Shown: positions 1 through 5,234 of the stretch, piece by piece
Numbering within the stretch: position 1 is the first letter of the stretch
Layout of the letters: each line of letters begins with the position of its first letter
The notes under the pieces: model-generated
What the model was told of the DNA's origin: nothing
The model's database searches: none
What the model saw: only the letters and a program-made list of their open reading frames with translations
Made by a program: the position numbers and the translations under genes
Assembly (NCBI GenBank): GCA_004322325.1
Contig: SCTP01000330.1
Span: 1-5,527, forward strand
DNA from: Gammaproteobacteria bacterium
Lineage (GTDB): Bacteria; Pseudomonadota; Gammaproteobacteria; DSM-16500
Direction: 5' to 3'
Length of the DNA stretch: 5,527 nt

Positions 1-17
1 TTAATTGGGTGAATAAA

Positions 18-347
18 ATGGACTTTGACGAAAACGGTCTAGGTAATGGATGTACACAGACTGATACGAATATGAATAATAATTGTTTAGTGGAGAGCGC
101 TTCGACTGGTGCTCAACAATTGGCGATGCTGCTCGGTATCAGCCAACAGCAAGCGTATCAGTATCTAGGTGAAATTTTTATGATTCCAGTCGATGACCAA
201 GGTCACCCACTACCACTCTCGTTAGCAACGCAAGTAGCAACGGCTCTAAAAGGAATGGGTGTCACGCACATGGGTTATTGGCGGTTGCAAAATGACACCG
301 ATCTTGCTTATGGCAATATGTATACCCAAGTTTTAGGATTGTCATAA
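18..347 (+). CDS. Small hypothetical protein upstream of acyl-CoA synthetase
   Basis: I do not recognise this protein of about 109 residues. The ATG at 18 is chosen because GGGTGA (7-12) sits 5 nt before it and resembles a ribosome binding site. A GTG at 9 is in frame, and the frame stays open to the window edge, so a longer N-terminus is possible. The first ~25 residues are polar and rich in Asn and Asp. They are followed by an Ala/Gln/Leu-rich stretch (AQQLAMLLGISQQQAYQYL) that could form a helix-turn-helix-like pair, and then by a mixed segment with a GYWRLQN motif near the end. There is no signal peptide, no membrane span and no acyl-carrier DSL motif. The stop lies 10 nt before the acyl-CoA synthetase start on the same strand, so the two are probably cotranscribed. 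A DNA-binding or partner role would be a guess. Confidence 0.6.
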   Translation: MDFDENGLGNGCTQTDTNMNNNCLVESASTGAQQLAMLLGISQQQAYQYLGEIFMIPVDDQGHPLPLSLATQVATALKGMGVTHMGYWRLQNDTDLAYGNMYTQVLGLS

Positions 348-357
348 ATAATAGGGC

Positions 358-2169
358 ATGACTGAGTTTATTAAGACTACTAATATCGGGCGTTTGATGA
401 ATCAATTGGGATTTAAAGATTATCCCACTTTTCATCGTTGGTCTGTGGCGCATTATCCTGATTTTTGGCGCCTGATGGTGGATACCTTACCGATTATTTT
501 TGATAAACCCTACACGAATATTGTTGATCTATCAGGTGGGATTGAATCTCCTCATTGGTTTCCGAATGCAAAGTTAAATATTACTACTAGTTGTTTTCAA
601 GCGAATGAAAATGCAGTAGCGATAATTGAAAAAACGCGAACAGGGGAAATCAAAAAAACCTCTTATGGTGAGTTAAATAAATTATCGAATCGTGTGGCAA
701 ATAGTTTACGTCGTGATTTTAAGATGGGAGATAATATTGCCATTATTATGCCCATGAACTTGAAAGCCGTGGCCATTTATCTAGGTATTATTAAAGCAGG
801 TTGTTGTGTGGTTTCTATCGCAGATAGTTTTGCTTCACCTGAAATTGCTGTCCGATTACGTATCGCTAATACTAAAGCGGTGTTTACACAAGATCGCATT
901 ATTCATCGTGATAAGATATTACCTTTGTACGAAAAAATAAGAGAAGCGAATGCACCTATTGCGATTGTAATTTCAGCTGAAGAAAAATTAAGTAACAGCC
1001 TGCGTCAACAAGATAAGCGGTGGGAAGATTTTTTAGAAGCTAATGAAACTTTCACAGCTATTTCATGCGATCCACACGATTATACGAATGTTTTATTTTC
1101 ATCCGGAACAACAGGGGAACCGAAAGCGATTCCGTGGACACAGACGACACCGATTAAATGTGCCAGTGATGCTTATCTACATCAAAATGTGCAACGCGGT
1201 GATGTTCTGTGCTGGCCGACGAGTTTGGGGTGGATGATGGGTCCATGGCTTATTTATGCAAGTTTAATTAATCAAGCTGCCATGGCGCTTTATCATGAAA
1301 TGCCGCATGGAAGAGAATTCGGCCAGTTTGTTCAAGAGGCAGGTGTCACTTTTTTAGGTGTCGTACCGACACTTGTTAGAAGTTGGCGTGATTCTGCCTG
1401 TATGGAAGGTTTGGATTGGCGTGCAATTAAAGTATTTAGTTCAACAGGTGAATGTTCACAAGCAGAAGATATGCGTTATCTAGCTTCGTTAGCCCATGAT
1501 GCACCGGTGATTGAATATTGTGGTGGTACGGAAATTGGTGGTGCTTATATCACGAGTACCGTTATTCAACCATTAGCACCCGCCGCTTTTACTACTCCCA
1601 CGATGGGTCTTGATTTCACTATTCTCGATGAAAAAGGCGGGGTGACGCAAAATGGTGAGGTAGCGATTATTCCCCCTTCGATTGGGTTATCGACAACACT
1701 TTTAAATAAAAATCATCATGACGTTTATTATGCCAATATGCCCACGCTTGCTTCAGGACAAGTGTTGCGACGTCATGGTGATCAAGTGGAAAAATGTACA
1801 GATGGTTTTTATCGATTACATGGTCGTGTGGATGACACTATGAAGCTAGGTGGTATTAAAACCAGTTCGGCAGAAATTGAATCCGTTCTTAATACATTAC
1901 CCGCTATCAAAGAAACAGCGGCGATTGCTATGGATCCACCTAAGGGAGGACCTAGCCAACTTATTATTTATGCTGTCCTTAAAGCGAATTTATCGTTAGA
2001 TTGCCAGCAATTAAAAATAGATATGCAACAGGCTATCAAACACTCTCTTAACCCTTTATTTAAAATTCACGAGGTGATTATCACCGATGCATTACCTCGA
2101 ACTGCTTCTAATAAAGTGATGCGAAGAATATTAAGAGATCATTATTTACTAAATAAAAAAATGCCTTAA
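358..2169 (+). CDS. AMP-dependent acyl-CoA synthetase/ligase (ANL superfamily, acetyl/acetoacetyl-CoA synthetase-like)
   Basis: This 603-residue enzyme should activate a carboxylic acid to an acyl-adenylate with ATP and transfer it to coenzyme A in the cytoplasm. An acetyl-CoA-synthetase-type N-terminal region (about 20-80, with FHRWS and WFPNAKLNI) precedes the AMP-binding domain. The phosphate-binding loop SSGTTGEPK is at 248-256, the GGTEIGG motif at 389-395, a ribose-binding Asp candidate at 475, and the hinge stretch GRVDDTMKLGGIK at 489-501. The C-terminal domain carries the adenylation lysine K586 in PRTASNKVMRR. All core motifs are intact and the length suits the family. From memory, the wording around YCGGTEIGG and the A10 motif most resembles a clade that includes plant peroxisomal AAE17/AAE18 and bacterial homologues, so the substrate is unknown and need not be acetate. 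AGGG lies only 1 nt before the ATG, too close for a good ribosome binding site; coupling to the upstream gene may help, and M14 (397) is an alternative start. The end is set by the stem-loop at 2159-2187. Confidence 0.93.
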   Translation: MTEFIKTTNIGRLMNQLGFKDYPTFHRWSVAHYPDFWRLMVDTLPIIFDKPYTNIVDLSGGIESPHWFPNAKLNITTSCFQANENAVAIIEKTRTGEIKKTSYGELNKLSNRVANSLRRDFKMGDNIAIIMPMNLKAVAIYLGIIKAGCCVVSIADSFASPEIAVRLRIANTKAVFTQDRIIHRDKILPLYEKIREANAPIAIVISAEEKLSNSLRQQDKRWEDFLEANETFTAISCDPHDYTNVLFSSGTTGEPKAIPWTQTTPIKCASDAYLHQNVQRGDVLCWPTSLGWMMGPWLIYASLINQAAMALYHEMPHGREFGQFVQEAGVTFLGVVPTLVRSWRDSACMEGLDWRAIKVFSSTGECSQAEDMRYLASLAHDAPVIEYCGGTEIGGAYITSTVIQPLAPAAFTTPTMGLDFTILDEKGGVTQNGEVAIIPPSIGLSTTLLNKNHHDVYYANMPTLASGQVLRRHGDQVEKCTDGFYRLHGRVDDTMKLGGIKTSSAEIESVLNTLPAIKETAAIAMDPPKGGPSQLIIYAVLKANLSLDCQQLKIDMQQAIKHSLNPLFKIHEVIITDALPRTASNKVMRRILRDHYLLNKKMP

Positions 2170-2187
2170 CACACGGTTAAGGCATTT
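2159..2187. terminator. Stem-loop between convergent genes, overlapping a stop codon
   Basis: A perfect 12-bp inverted repeat pairs 2159-2170 with 2176-2187 around a 5-nt loop (ACACG). The stop codon of the acyl-CoA synthetase (TAA, 2167-2169) lies inside the left arm. Read on the minus strand, the stem runs into a T-rich tract made by the A-run at 2154-2160, which makes a good intrinsic terminator for the Cys-rich protein gene. Read on the plus strand the following bases are only moderately T-rich. It probably serves both converging genes. Confidence 0.8.
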
Positions 2188-2198
2188 ATTCATTTTGA

Positions 2199-2564
2199 TT
2201 ATTTTATCATATACCAGCATACATTACTTGCCGGATACCAATGTCCACTGAACCAATGACCTGGCATCGTTTGGCATCGAACTGCTACACCGCGATAATC
2301 ACAAGCACGGTAATATTTGTGATGGTAACGATATTTATGGCAGCAATAACCGTATTTAGTGACCGGGTAATATTTATCATCAACTACTCTATATACTGTG
2401 CAATCGCTTTTTGTACCTGGTACAGAATAAAATTTGTCGTTCTGACTGTTATACATCACTCCATCTCCACAACACCAACAACGTGCTTGTGCTGCTGCTG
2501 GTATAGCGAAGAAACCTAGCGTAAGAAAAAGAGAAAGACACCATACGTGGAATTTACTTTTCAT
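2199..2564 (-). CDS. Small secreted Cys/Tyr/His-rich protein, unknown function
   Basis: This 121-residue protein begins with a clear signal peptide: MKSK, a hydrophobic core through about residue 21, and cleavage expected after A25 or A27 (AAAQA). The mature ~95 residues hold nine cysteines (29, 31, 32, 55, 74, 75, 88, 97, 116). They are also unusually rich in Tyr and His, with a YRYHHKYYRACDYRG segment and a GHWFSGHWYPA repeat near the C-terminus. Paired cysteines at 31-32 and 74-75 suggest disulfides or metal binding after export. The ATG at 2564 is preferred over the upstream ATG at 2600 because AGGAGG (2571-2576) lies 6 nt before it and the signal peptide then starts properly. I do not recognise a family, and no enzymatic motif is visible. 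It stands alone, convergent with the acyl-CoA synthetase and divergent from the YkuD lipoprotein gene. Export is well supported; structural or metal-binding roles are only inference. Confidence 0.8.
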   Translation of the reverse strand: MKSKFHVWCLSLFLTLGFFAIPAAAQARCWCCGDGVMYNSQNDKFYSVPGTKSDCTVYRVVDDKYYPVTKYGYCCHKYRYHHKYYRACDYRGVAVRCQTMPGHWFSGHWYPASNVCWYMIK

Positions 2565-2570
2565 GACACT

Positions 2571-2577
2571 CCTCCTT
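2571..2577 (-). promoter_or_regulatory. Ribosome binding site fixing the start at 2564
   Basis: The plus-strand bases CCTCCTT read AAGGAGG on the minus strand. The core AGGAGG lies 6 nt upstream of the ATG at 2564-2562. This supports the shorter 121-residue form over an upstream ATG at 2600, which would add 12 polar residues ahead of the signal peptide. Confidence 0.8.
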
Positions 2578-2724
2578 CCGTTGTTAATTTTTTTGTACAT
2601 AAAAGTTCTTCTAATAAATATTCTACTCTTCCTTGCTGCTAAATTATTATAATTAGTAGAAATAGTTATAATTCTTTGGATTTAAAAACAAAAATCTCTT
2701 AAGAAAAGGCAATTCTGCTCGAGG

Positions 2725-2730
2725 TATAAT
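2725..2730 (+). promoter_or_regulatory. Candidate -10 element for the YkuD lipoprotein gene
   Basis: A perfect TATAAT hexamer lies 35 nt upstream of the ATG at 2765, giving a leader of about 25-30 nt. No good -35 hexamer sits at 16-18 nt upstream; the bases 17 nt away are AGAAAA. The promoter is therefore only partly supported and could depend on an activator. Similar A/T-rich hexamers occur by chance in this spacer. The divergent gene (start 2564) has possible -10 boxes at 2620-2625 (TAGAAT) and 2646-2651 (TATAAT), also without convincing -35 elements. Confidence 0.5.
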
Positions 2731-2750
2731 GTGATTATAAACAAAATAAA

Positions 2751-2756
2751 GGGGAG
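2751..2756 (+). promoter_or_regulatory. Ribosome binding site fixing the start at 2765
   Basis: GGGGAG is followed by an 8-nt spacer and the ATG at 2765. A GTG at 2756 opens the same frame 9 nt earlier but overlaps this site, so it is rejected as the start. The ATG also gives a classical lipoprotein signal beginning MKKG. Confidence 0.75.
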
Positions 2757-2764
2757 TGGTTACC

Positions 2765-3349
2765 ATGAAAAAAGGACTGCTTTTATTAAAATGGATTTTT
2801 GTTTGTTTTATTTTTTCTTTACTTATCTCATGTACGAATATTCATCCAACTAACACCACCACTTATAGTTATAACCAAGCACTTAATCCTAACAGGTTTA
2901 ATGAAGATTTCGCTTCACGCTTACCACCTGAGATGGATACCAATGGTAAAAAAATGGTGTTAGTGGATCCAAACGTTCATGCTTGGGGAGCGTATGATCA
3001 AGACGGACATTTAGTGCGTGCTGGTATTGCAACTGCAGGCGGAGCGACTTGTCCACCGGATGATCCTGCTCCAGATTGTCGCACAGGTGTTGGCACGTTT
3101 CACATTACTTCCATGCGTGGCGAAGATTGTTATTCAAAAGTTTATCCTAAACCCCATGGTGGTGGTTTAATGCCGTATTGTATGTATTTTAACAATGGTG
3201 AAGCTTTGCATGGGTCACCGGATAATGTTGTGATTGAAGCGAATGTGAGCCATGGTTGTGTGCGTATGCGTATTCAAGATGCCCAGTGGATGCAGGAGAA
3301 TTTTGCACAAGTGGGAACAACGGTAAAAGTATTGCCGTATAATTCTTAA
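2765..3349 (+). CDS. Lipoprotein with L,D-transpeptidase (YkuD) catalytic domain, EnhA-like
   Basis: This 194-residue protein starts with a lipoprotein signal: MKKG, a hydrophobic stretch, and the lipobox LISC with the lipidated cysteine at C23. T24 follows it, which in enterobacteria would favour outer-membrane sorting. After a ~35-residue polar linker comes a YkuD domain (about 60-192). It has the expected active-site pattern: H149 in ALHGSP, then SHGCVRM at 162-168 with the nucleophile C165. Such enzymes form or exchange 3-3 cross-links in peptidoglycan, or tether lipoproteins to it, in the periplasm. The segment CPPDDPAPDCRTGVGTF, the GGxMPYCMYF stretch and the HGSP...SHGCVR core resemble the EnhA 'enhanced entry' proteins of Legionella and Coxiella, from memory of that family. 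Extra cysteines at 96, 105, 122 and 139 could form disulfides. Catalysis is inferred from intact residues; substrate and any host-entry role are unproven. The gene is monocistronic, between its own -10 and a strong hairpin. Confidence 0.92.
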   Translation: MKKGLLLLKWIFVCFIFSLLISCTNIHPTNTTTYSYNQALNPNRFNEDFASRLPPEMDTNGKKMVLVDPNVHAWGAYDQDGHLVRAGIATAGGATCPPDDPAPDCRTGVGTFHITSMRGEDCYSKVYPKPHGGGLMPYCMYFNNGEALHGSPDNVVIEANVSHGCVRMRIQDAQWMQENFAQVGTTVKVLPYNS

Positions 3350-3355
3350 TAAATA

Positions 3356-3417
3356 TAAACGTACTCAACGTCTATTATCTATTCGATAAAGGTTGAGTAC
3401 GTTTAAGTTATTTTTTT
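3356..3417 (+). terminator. Intrinsic terminator after the YkuD lipoprotein gene (possibly bidirectional)
   Basis: A perfect 14-bp inverted repeat pairs 3356-3369 with 3392-3405. Its 22-nt loop contains a second small hairpin (TTATC 3375-3379 with GATAA 3385-3389). A run of seven T residues follows at 3411-3417, so termination on the plus strand is well supported. The convergent KGG gene ends at 3423. On the minus strand the stem is followed by the weaker tract TATTTATT, so it may stop that transcript as well. Confidence 0.85.
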
Positions 3418-3422
3418 AGATT

Positions 3423-3827
3423 TTATTCTTCTTCCTCTTTTTGCTCATTTTCCTCTTTTTTTCCGGTTTCTTCTTTTCTTTGTTTTCCACGAGCTTCTCC
3501 ACCTTTTTTACCAATTTCCGCGTGAAATCCAGGATGTTCTTCTTCAACTGTTTGAGCAGCTCGTTTGGCTTGCTCCGATAGCTCCTCTTCACTGTATTTT
3601 TCTGCTCGCGCTTCGCCACCTTTTTGTCCACCTTTTTTACCAATTTCTGCATGAAATCCAGGATGTTCCTTTTCAACTGTCTGAGCCGCTCGCTTCGCTT
3701 GTTCAGATAACTCTTCTTCGCTATATTTTTGAGCCCGAGTTTCTCCCCCCTTGCGGCCAGCTTCTTCGACAGTCATTTTGCCTTTTTCTTTCTCTTCACG
3801 TTCATTTTCGTCTTGTTTATTAGCCAT
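3423..3827 (-). CDS. KGG-motif stress-type protein with tandem repeats
   Basis: This 134-residue, highly charged, probably cytoplasmic protein belongs to the family of KGG-motif 'stress-induced' proteins (Pfam KGG; YciG-like, also related to fungal con-10). It holds GRKGG at 24-28, GKKGGQKGG at 63-71 and GKKGGEARG at 106-114. Between them lie two near-identical segments with KYSEEELSEQAKRAAQTVE and EHPGFHAEIG. The ends are low-complexity Glu/Lys (EREEKEKGK near the N-terminus, KKEENEQKEEEE at the C-terminus). Typical members are small and often single- or double-motif, so the repeats are notable. The family is associated with stationary-phase or desiccation stress, but its biochemical role is not established. 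The ATG at 3827 follows AGGAGG (3833-3838) by 5 nt, a strong site. Upstream, TTGTTA (3876-3881) and TATCTA (3852-3857), 18 nt apart on the minus strand, make only a weak promoter candidate. The C that precedes the -10 would fit a sigma-S preference, but this is speculative. Confidence 0.88.
   Translation of the reverse strand: MANKQDENEREEKEKGKMTVEEAGRKGGETRAQKYSEEELSEQAKRAAQTVEKEHPGFHAEIGKKGGQKGGEARAEKYSEEELSEQAKRAAQTVEEEHPGFHAEIGKKGGEARGKQRKEETGKKEENEQKEEEE
3486..3758 (-). repeat. Intragenic tandem repeat encoding 39- and 43-residue KGG units
   Basis: Unit 1 (3642-3758, residues 24-62) and unit 2 (3513-3641, residues 63-105) encode the same segment; unit 2 carries an extra QKGG. A third, truncated unit (3486-3512) keeps only GKKGGEARG. 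The aligned units match at 35 of 39 residues. In the 19-codon core from Lys-Tyr-Ser to Thr-Val-Glu the proteins are identical while 10 codons differ silently. The duplication is therefore not recent, and the protein sequence has been preserved. Confidence 0.85.
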
Positions 3828-3942
3828 AACAGCCTCCTGTTAAAAATTAAATAGATAGAATAGATGTAAAGATAGTAACAAAGGCGTTATGAGGAAAAAC
3901 GTAAGGGAAAAAGGTAAAAAAATGAGTAGAAGAACGGATAGC

Positions 3943-3971
3943 TGGACAAACTCATTAATGTTTAATAAAAT
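3943..3971 (+). promoter_or_regulatory. Sigma-70-like promoter for the LysE-family exporter
   Basis: TGGACA (3943-3948) and TAAAAT (3966-3971) are separated by exactly 17 nt, and each matches the sigma-70 consensus at 5 of 6 positions. Transcription would start near 3978, leaving a leader of about 37 nt before the ATG at 4015. No operator or riboswitch fold is evident in this short leader. Confidence 0.6.
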
Positions 3972-4014
3972 TAGGTCTTATTTAATACAAATAACTAAAT
4001 AACCTGAAAATACA

Positions 4015-4605
4015 ATGAATAATCTTATTCCACTATTGCTATTTACTTTCTCAACTACCTTTACACCAGGTCCCAATAACCTCATGATGCTGAACTCTGG
4101 GTTACATTTTGGGGTAAAAAAGAGCTTCCCCTCTTACATAGGCGTATGCCTGGGTTACCCGCTGATGGTCTTAATGGTGGCATTAGGATTAGGGGTCGTT
4201 TTTACGAAATATAGCTGGATTAAGCAGGTATTAAAGATCATTGGTTCGCTTTATATGCTATATCTTGCTTGGCAAATCCTCATTTCAGCTAGCAAGGAAA
4301 AAATGAGTCAGGCGAGAAAGCCATTACGTTTTTCCCAAACTGTTATCGTACAGTGGATTAATCCAAAAGCTTGGTTAATGGCTATTGGCGCCATTTCGCT
4401 TTTCACCATTACCACTAATTATTTCTATAACGCATTAATTATTGGTTTTGTTTGTTTCTTCATGTGCGTGCCTTGCACAGGAAGTTGGCTTTTATTTGGG
4501 ACATTATTGCAACGCATTTTAAAGAAAGATAGCCATCGCATTTGGTTTAATATAGCGATGGCGTTAGCATTAGTTGCTTCTATTGGGATGATATTTGTGG
4601 AGTAA
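4015..4605 (+). CDS. LysE/RhtB-family amino-acid (or metabolite) exporter
   Basis: This 196-residue inner-membrane protein has the size and pattern of LysE/RhtB efflux carriers, which export amino acids or related metabolites using the proton motive force. The signature TPGPNN lies at 17-22 near the end of the first membrane span, and QWINPKAW at 113-120 begins the fourth. Six hydrophobic segments can be drawn at about 4-22, 41-64, 67-92, 112-131, 136-163 and 176-195. The polar loop after span three (KEKMSQARKPLR) matches the usual cytoplasmic loop. The overall look is closest to the small YfiK/EamB-like members (cysteine/O-acetylserine export in E. coli), but substrates cannot be read from sequence in this family. 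The ATG lacks a clear Shine-Dalgarno sequence. It is kept because the first span and TPGPNN sit at the normal distance from it, and because a TAA at 4000-4002 closes the frame just upstream. Its 3' end overlaps the convergent BON gene by 26 nt. Confidence 0.92.
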   Translation: MNNLIPLLLFTFSTTFTPGPNNLMMLNSGLHFGVKKSFPSYIGVCLGYPLMVLMVALGLGVVFTKYSWIKQVLKIIGSLYMLYLAWQILISASKEKMSQARKPLRFSQTVIVQWINPKAWLMAIGAISLFTITTNYFYNALIIGFVCFFMCVPCTGSWLLFGTLLQRILKKDSHRIWFNIAMALALVASIGMIFVE

Positions 4606-4900
4606 TTCGTAATTTTGATACGTTAATTCCTCTTATACCTGAGACAGAGCGGGCAATATGAATCAACTCTTCAATCTGAGCCTTTGAATTTACTTGGCCA
4701 CTGAAAACAGCAATACCATTAATCACAGTCGCATTAACATCTATTCCCGATAAAGAATGATTGGCTACCATTTTGGTATTAATGATACCCGAATTAACAC
4801 TATCAGTGAGTAATGATAATACCGATGCTTGTGCAATAGGAGATAACCCTAGCAAACTCATGGATAAGATAAAAGCGAGAATCCCATTTCTTATTTTCAT
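4580..4900 (-). CDS. Periplasmic BON-domain protein (OsmY-like, single domain)
   Basis: This 106-residue protein has a signal peptide (MKIRNG, hydrophobic core, cleavage expected after A25 in AQA) followed by one BON domain (about 33-98). The domain shows the family pattern: a first helix (LTDSVNSGIINTKMV), a short strand region with NGIAVFSGQV (61-70), a helix AQIEELIHIARSV, and the closing VSGIRGINV (86-94). BON domains occur in OsmY and in other envelope-associated proteins and are thought to contact membranes or phospholipids. OsmY has two domains, so this is a minimal version. The ATG at 4900 is preceded by AAGGAG (4909-4914) with an 8-nt spacer. The 3' end runs 26 nt into the convergent exporter gene. 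The 6S RNA gene ends about 64 nt upstream on the same strand. Exported location is well supported; the exact function is unknown. Confidence 0.88.
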   Translation of the reverse strand: MKIRNGILAFILSMSLLGLSPIAQASVLSLLTDSVNSGIINTKMVANHSLSGIDVNATVINGIAVFSGQVNSKAQIEELIHIARSVSGIRGINVSKLRITPQISSQ

Positions 4901-4944
4901 TTTTTCTTCTCCTTCATGTCTTCAATAATAAAGTCCTTCTTTTT

Positions 4945-4950
4945 ATTATA
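4945..4950 (-). promoter_or_regulatory. Candidate -10 element for the BON-domain gene
   Basis: The minus strand reads TATAAT here, giving an expected start near 4938 and a leader of about 38 nt before the ATG at 4900. The -35 position falls on the terminal arm of the 6S RNA and reads CTGCTT, a poor match. The BON gene may instead receive read-through from the 6S RNA promoter. Confidence 0.4.
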
Positions 4951-4963
4951 CTATGAACGAAAT

Positions 4964-5108
4964 AAAAAAGCAGGATTGATCGAAGGCCCGAGTTGATTAA
5001 GTGGACGTCTCGGTAATGTTTTAGGCTTCCTCTATTGAGGCATGCACACCGCACTATCTCTCTGACTTCCCAGGCTATAAATTGTAGGGCTTCGATCAAT
5101 TCCTGCTT
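4964..5108 (-). ncRNA. ssrS: 6S RNA
   Basis: 6S RNA mimics an open promoter and binds sigma-70 RNA polymerase, mainly in stationary phase. Read on the minus strand, the ends form a long closing stem: 5087-5108 pairs with 4968-4989 through 7, 11 and 3 bp separated by single bulged bases. The terminal part matches E. coli 6S from memory. GGUGUGCAUGCCUC, loop AAUA, then GAGGAAGCCUAAAAC corresponds to E. coli GGUGAGCAUGCUCGG...CCGAGAAGCCUUAAAAC. GGU/GCC and UAGUG/CAUUA pairs flank the conserved GCAU and UAAAA bulges. The 3' side of the central bubble holds a small hairpin (CCGAG/CUCGG), as in known 6S RNAs. A T-run (4964-4969) follows the stem and can define the 3' end. At about 145 nt it is shorter than the 184-nt E. 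coli RNA. A promoter lies just upstream. In many gamma-proteobacteria the next gene is the folate gene ygfA; here it is a BON-domain gene. Exact ends are estimates. Confidence 0.85.
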
Positions 5109-5115
5109 GTTAGGA

Positions 5116-5143
5116 AGTATACTCTTTTATTTTTCATTTGCAA
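5116..5143 (-). promoter_or_regulatory. Sigma-70-like promoter of the 6S RNA gene
   Basis: On the minus strand TTGCAA (5138-5143) and TATACT (5116-5121) are separated by 16 nt, matching consensus at 4 and 5 of 6 positions. The expected start at about 5108-5110 coincides with the outer base of the closing stem of the 6S RNA. This agreement supports both calls. Confidence 0.7.
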
Positions 5144-5184
5144 TCCTTCTTACTCCTATTTCTATTAGCATAAATGCCTAATTT

Positions 5185-5213
5185 TTTACCTTATTATTTT
5201 TTAATAGTATTTT
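5185..5213 (+). promoter_or_regulatory. Weak promoter candidate for the divergent membrane protein
   Basis: TTTACC (5185-5190) and TATTTT (5208-5213) are 17 nt apart upstream of the start at 5235. The spacer is very T-rich, so chance matches are likely. The predicted start would leave a leader of only about 15 nt, barely covering the GGAG at 5223-5226. Confidence 0.25.
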
Positions 5214-5234
5214 TTTCTGGCTGGAGAAAAATGG

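Noticed and set aside
262..453. A 63-codon minus-strand frame across the junction of the first two genes
   Set aside because: It opposes two supported plus-strand genes and lacks a ribosome binding site or recognisable motif.
1043..1237. A 64-codon plus-strand frame inside the acyl-CoA synthetase gene
   Set aside because: It is embedded in another frame of a gene with intact family motifs throughout, including the SSGTTGEPK loop encoded in this very stretch.
2241..2519. A 92-codon plus-strand frame opposite the Cys-rich protein gene
   Set aside because: The minus-strand gene has a strong ribosome binding site, a signal peptide and a terminator; the plus frame has none of these.
3416..3676. 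An 86-codon minus-strand frame rich in Lys, overlapping the KGG gene
   Set aside because: It lies within the KGG gene in another frame. Its apparent repeat (NILDF...KLVKKV) comes from the same DNA repeats, and it has no ribosome binding site.
3889..4002. A 37-codon plus-strand frame (MRKNVREKGKKMSRR...) with a weak AAGG before its ATG, in frame with the exporter
   Set aside because: The best promoter for the exporter (3943-3971) lies inside it, a TAA separates it from the exporter, and its composition is plain A-rich spacer. A leader peptide cannot be excluded but is not supported.
4914..5099. A 61-codon minus-strand frame starting MIEALQF
   Set aside because: It is contained mostly in the 6S RNA, on the same strand. 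Base pairing, not coding, explains the sequence; there is no ribosome binding site and no protein-like pattern.
4968..5108. The long inverted repeat read as terminal repeats of a small transposable element (MITE)
   Set aside because: No target-site duplication is visible at the ends. The interior carries 6S RNA signatures, and a promoter and T-run sit exactly where an RNA gene needs them.
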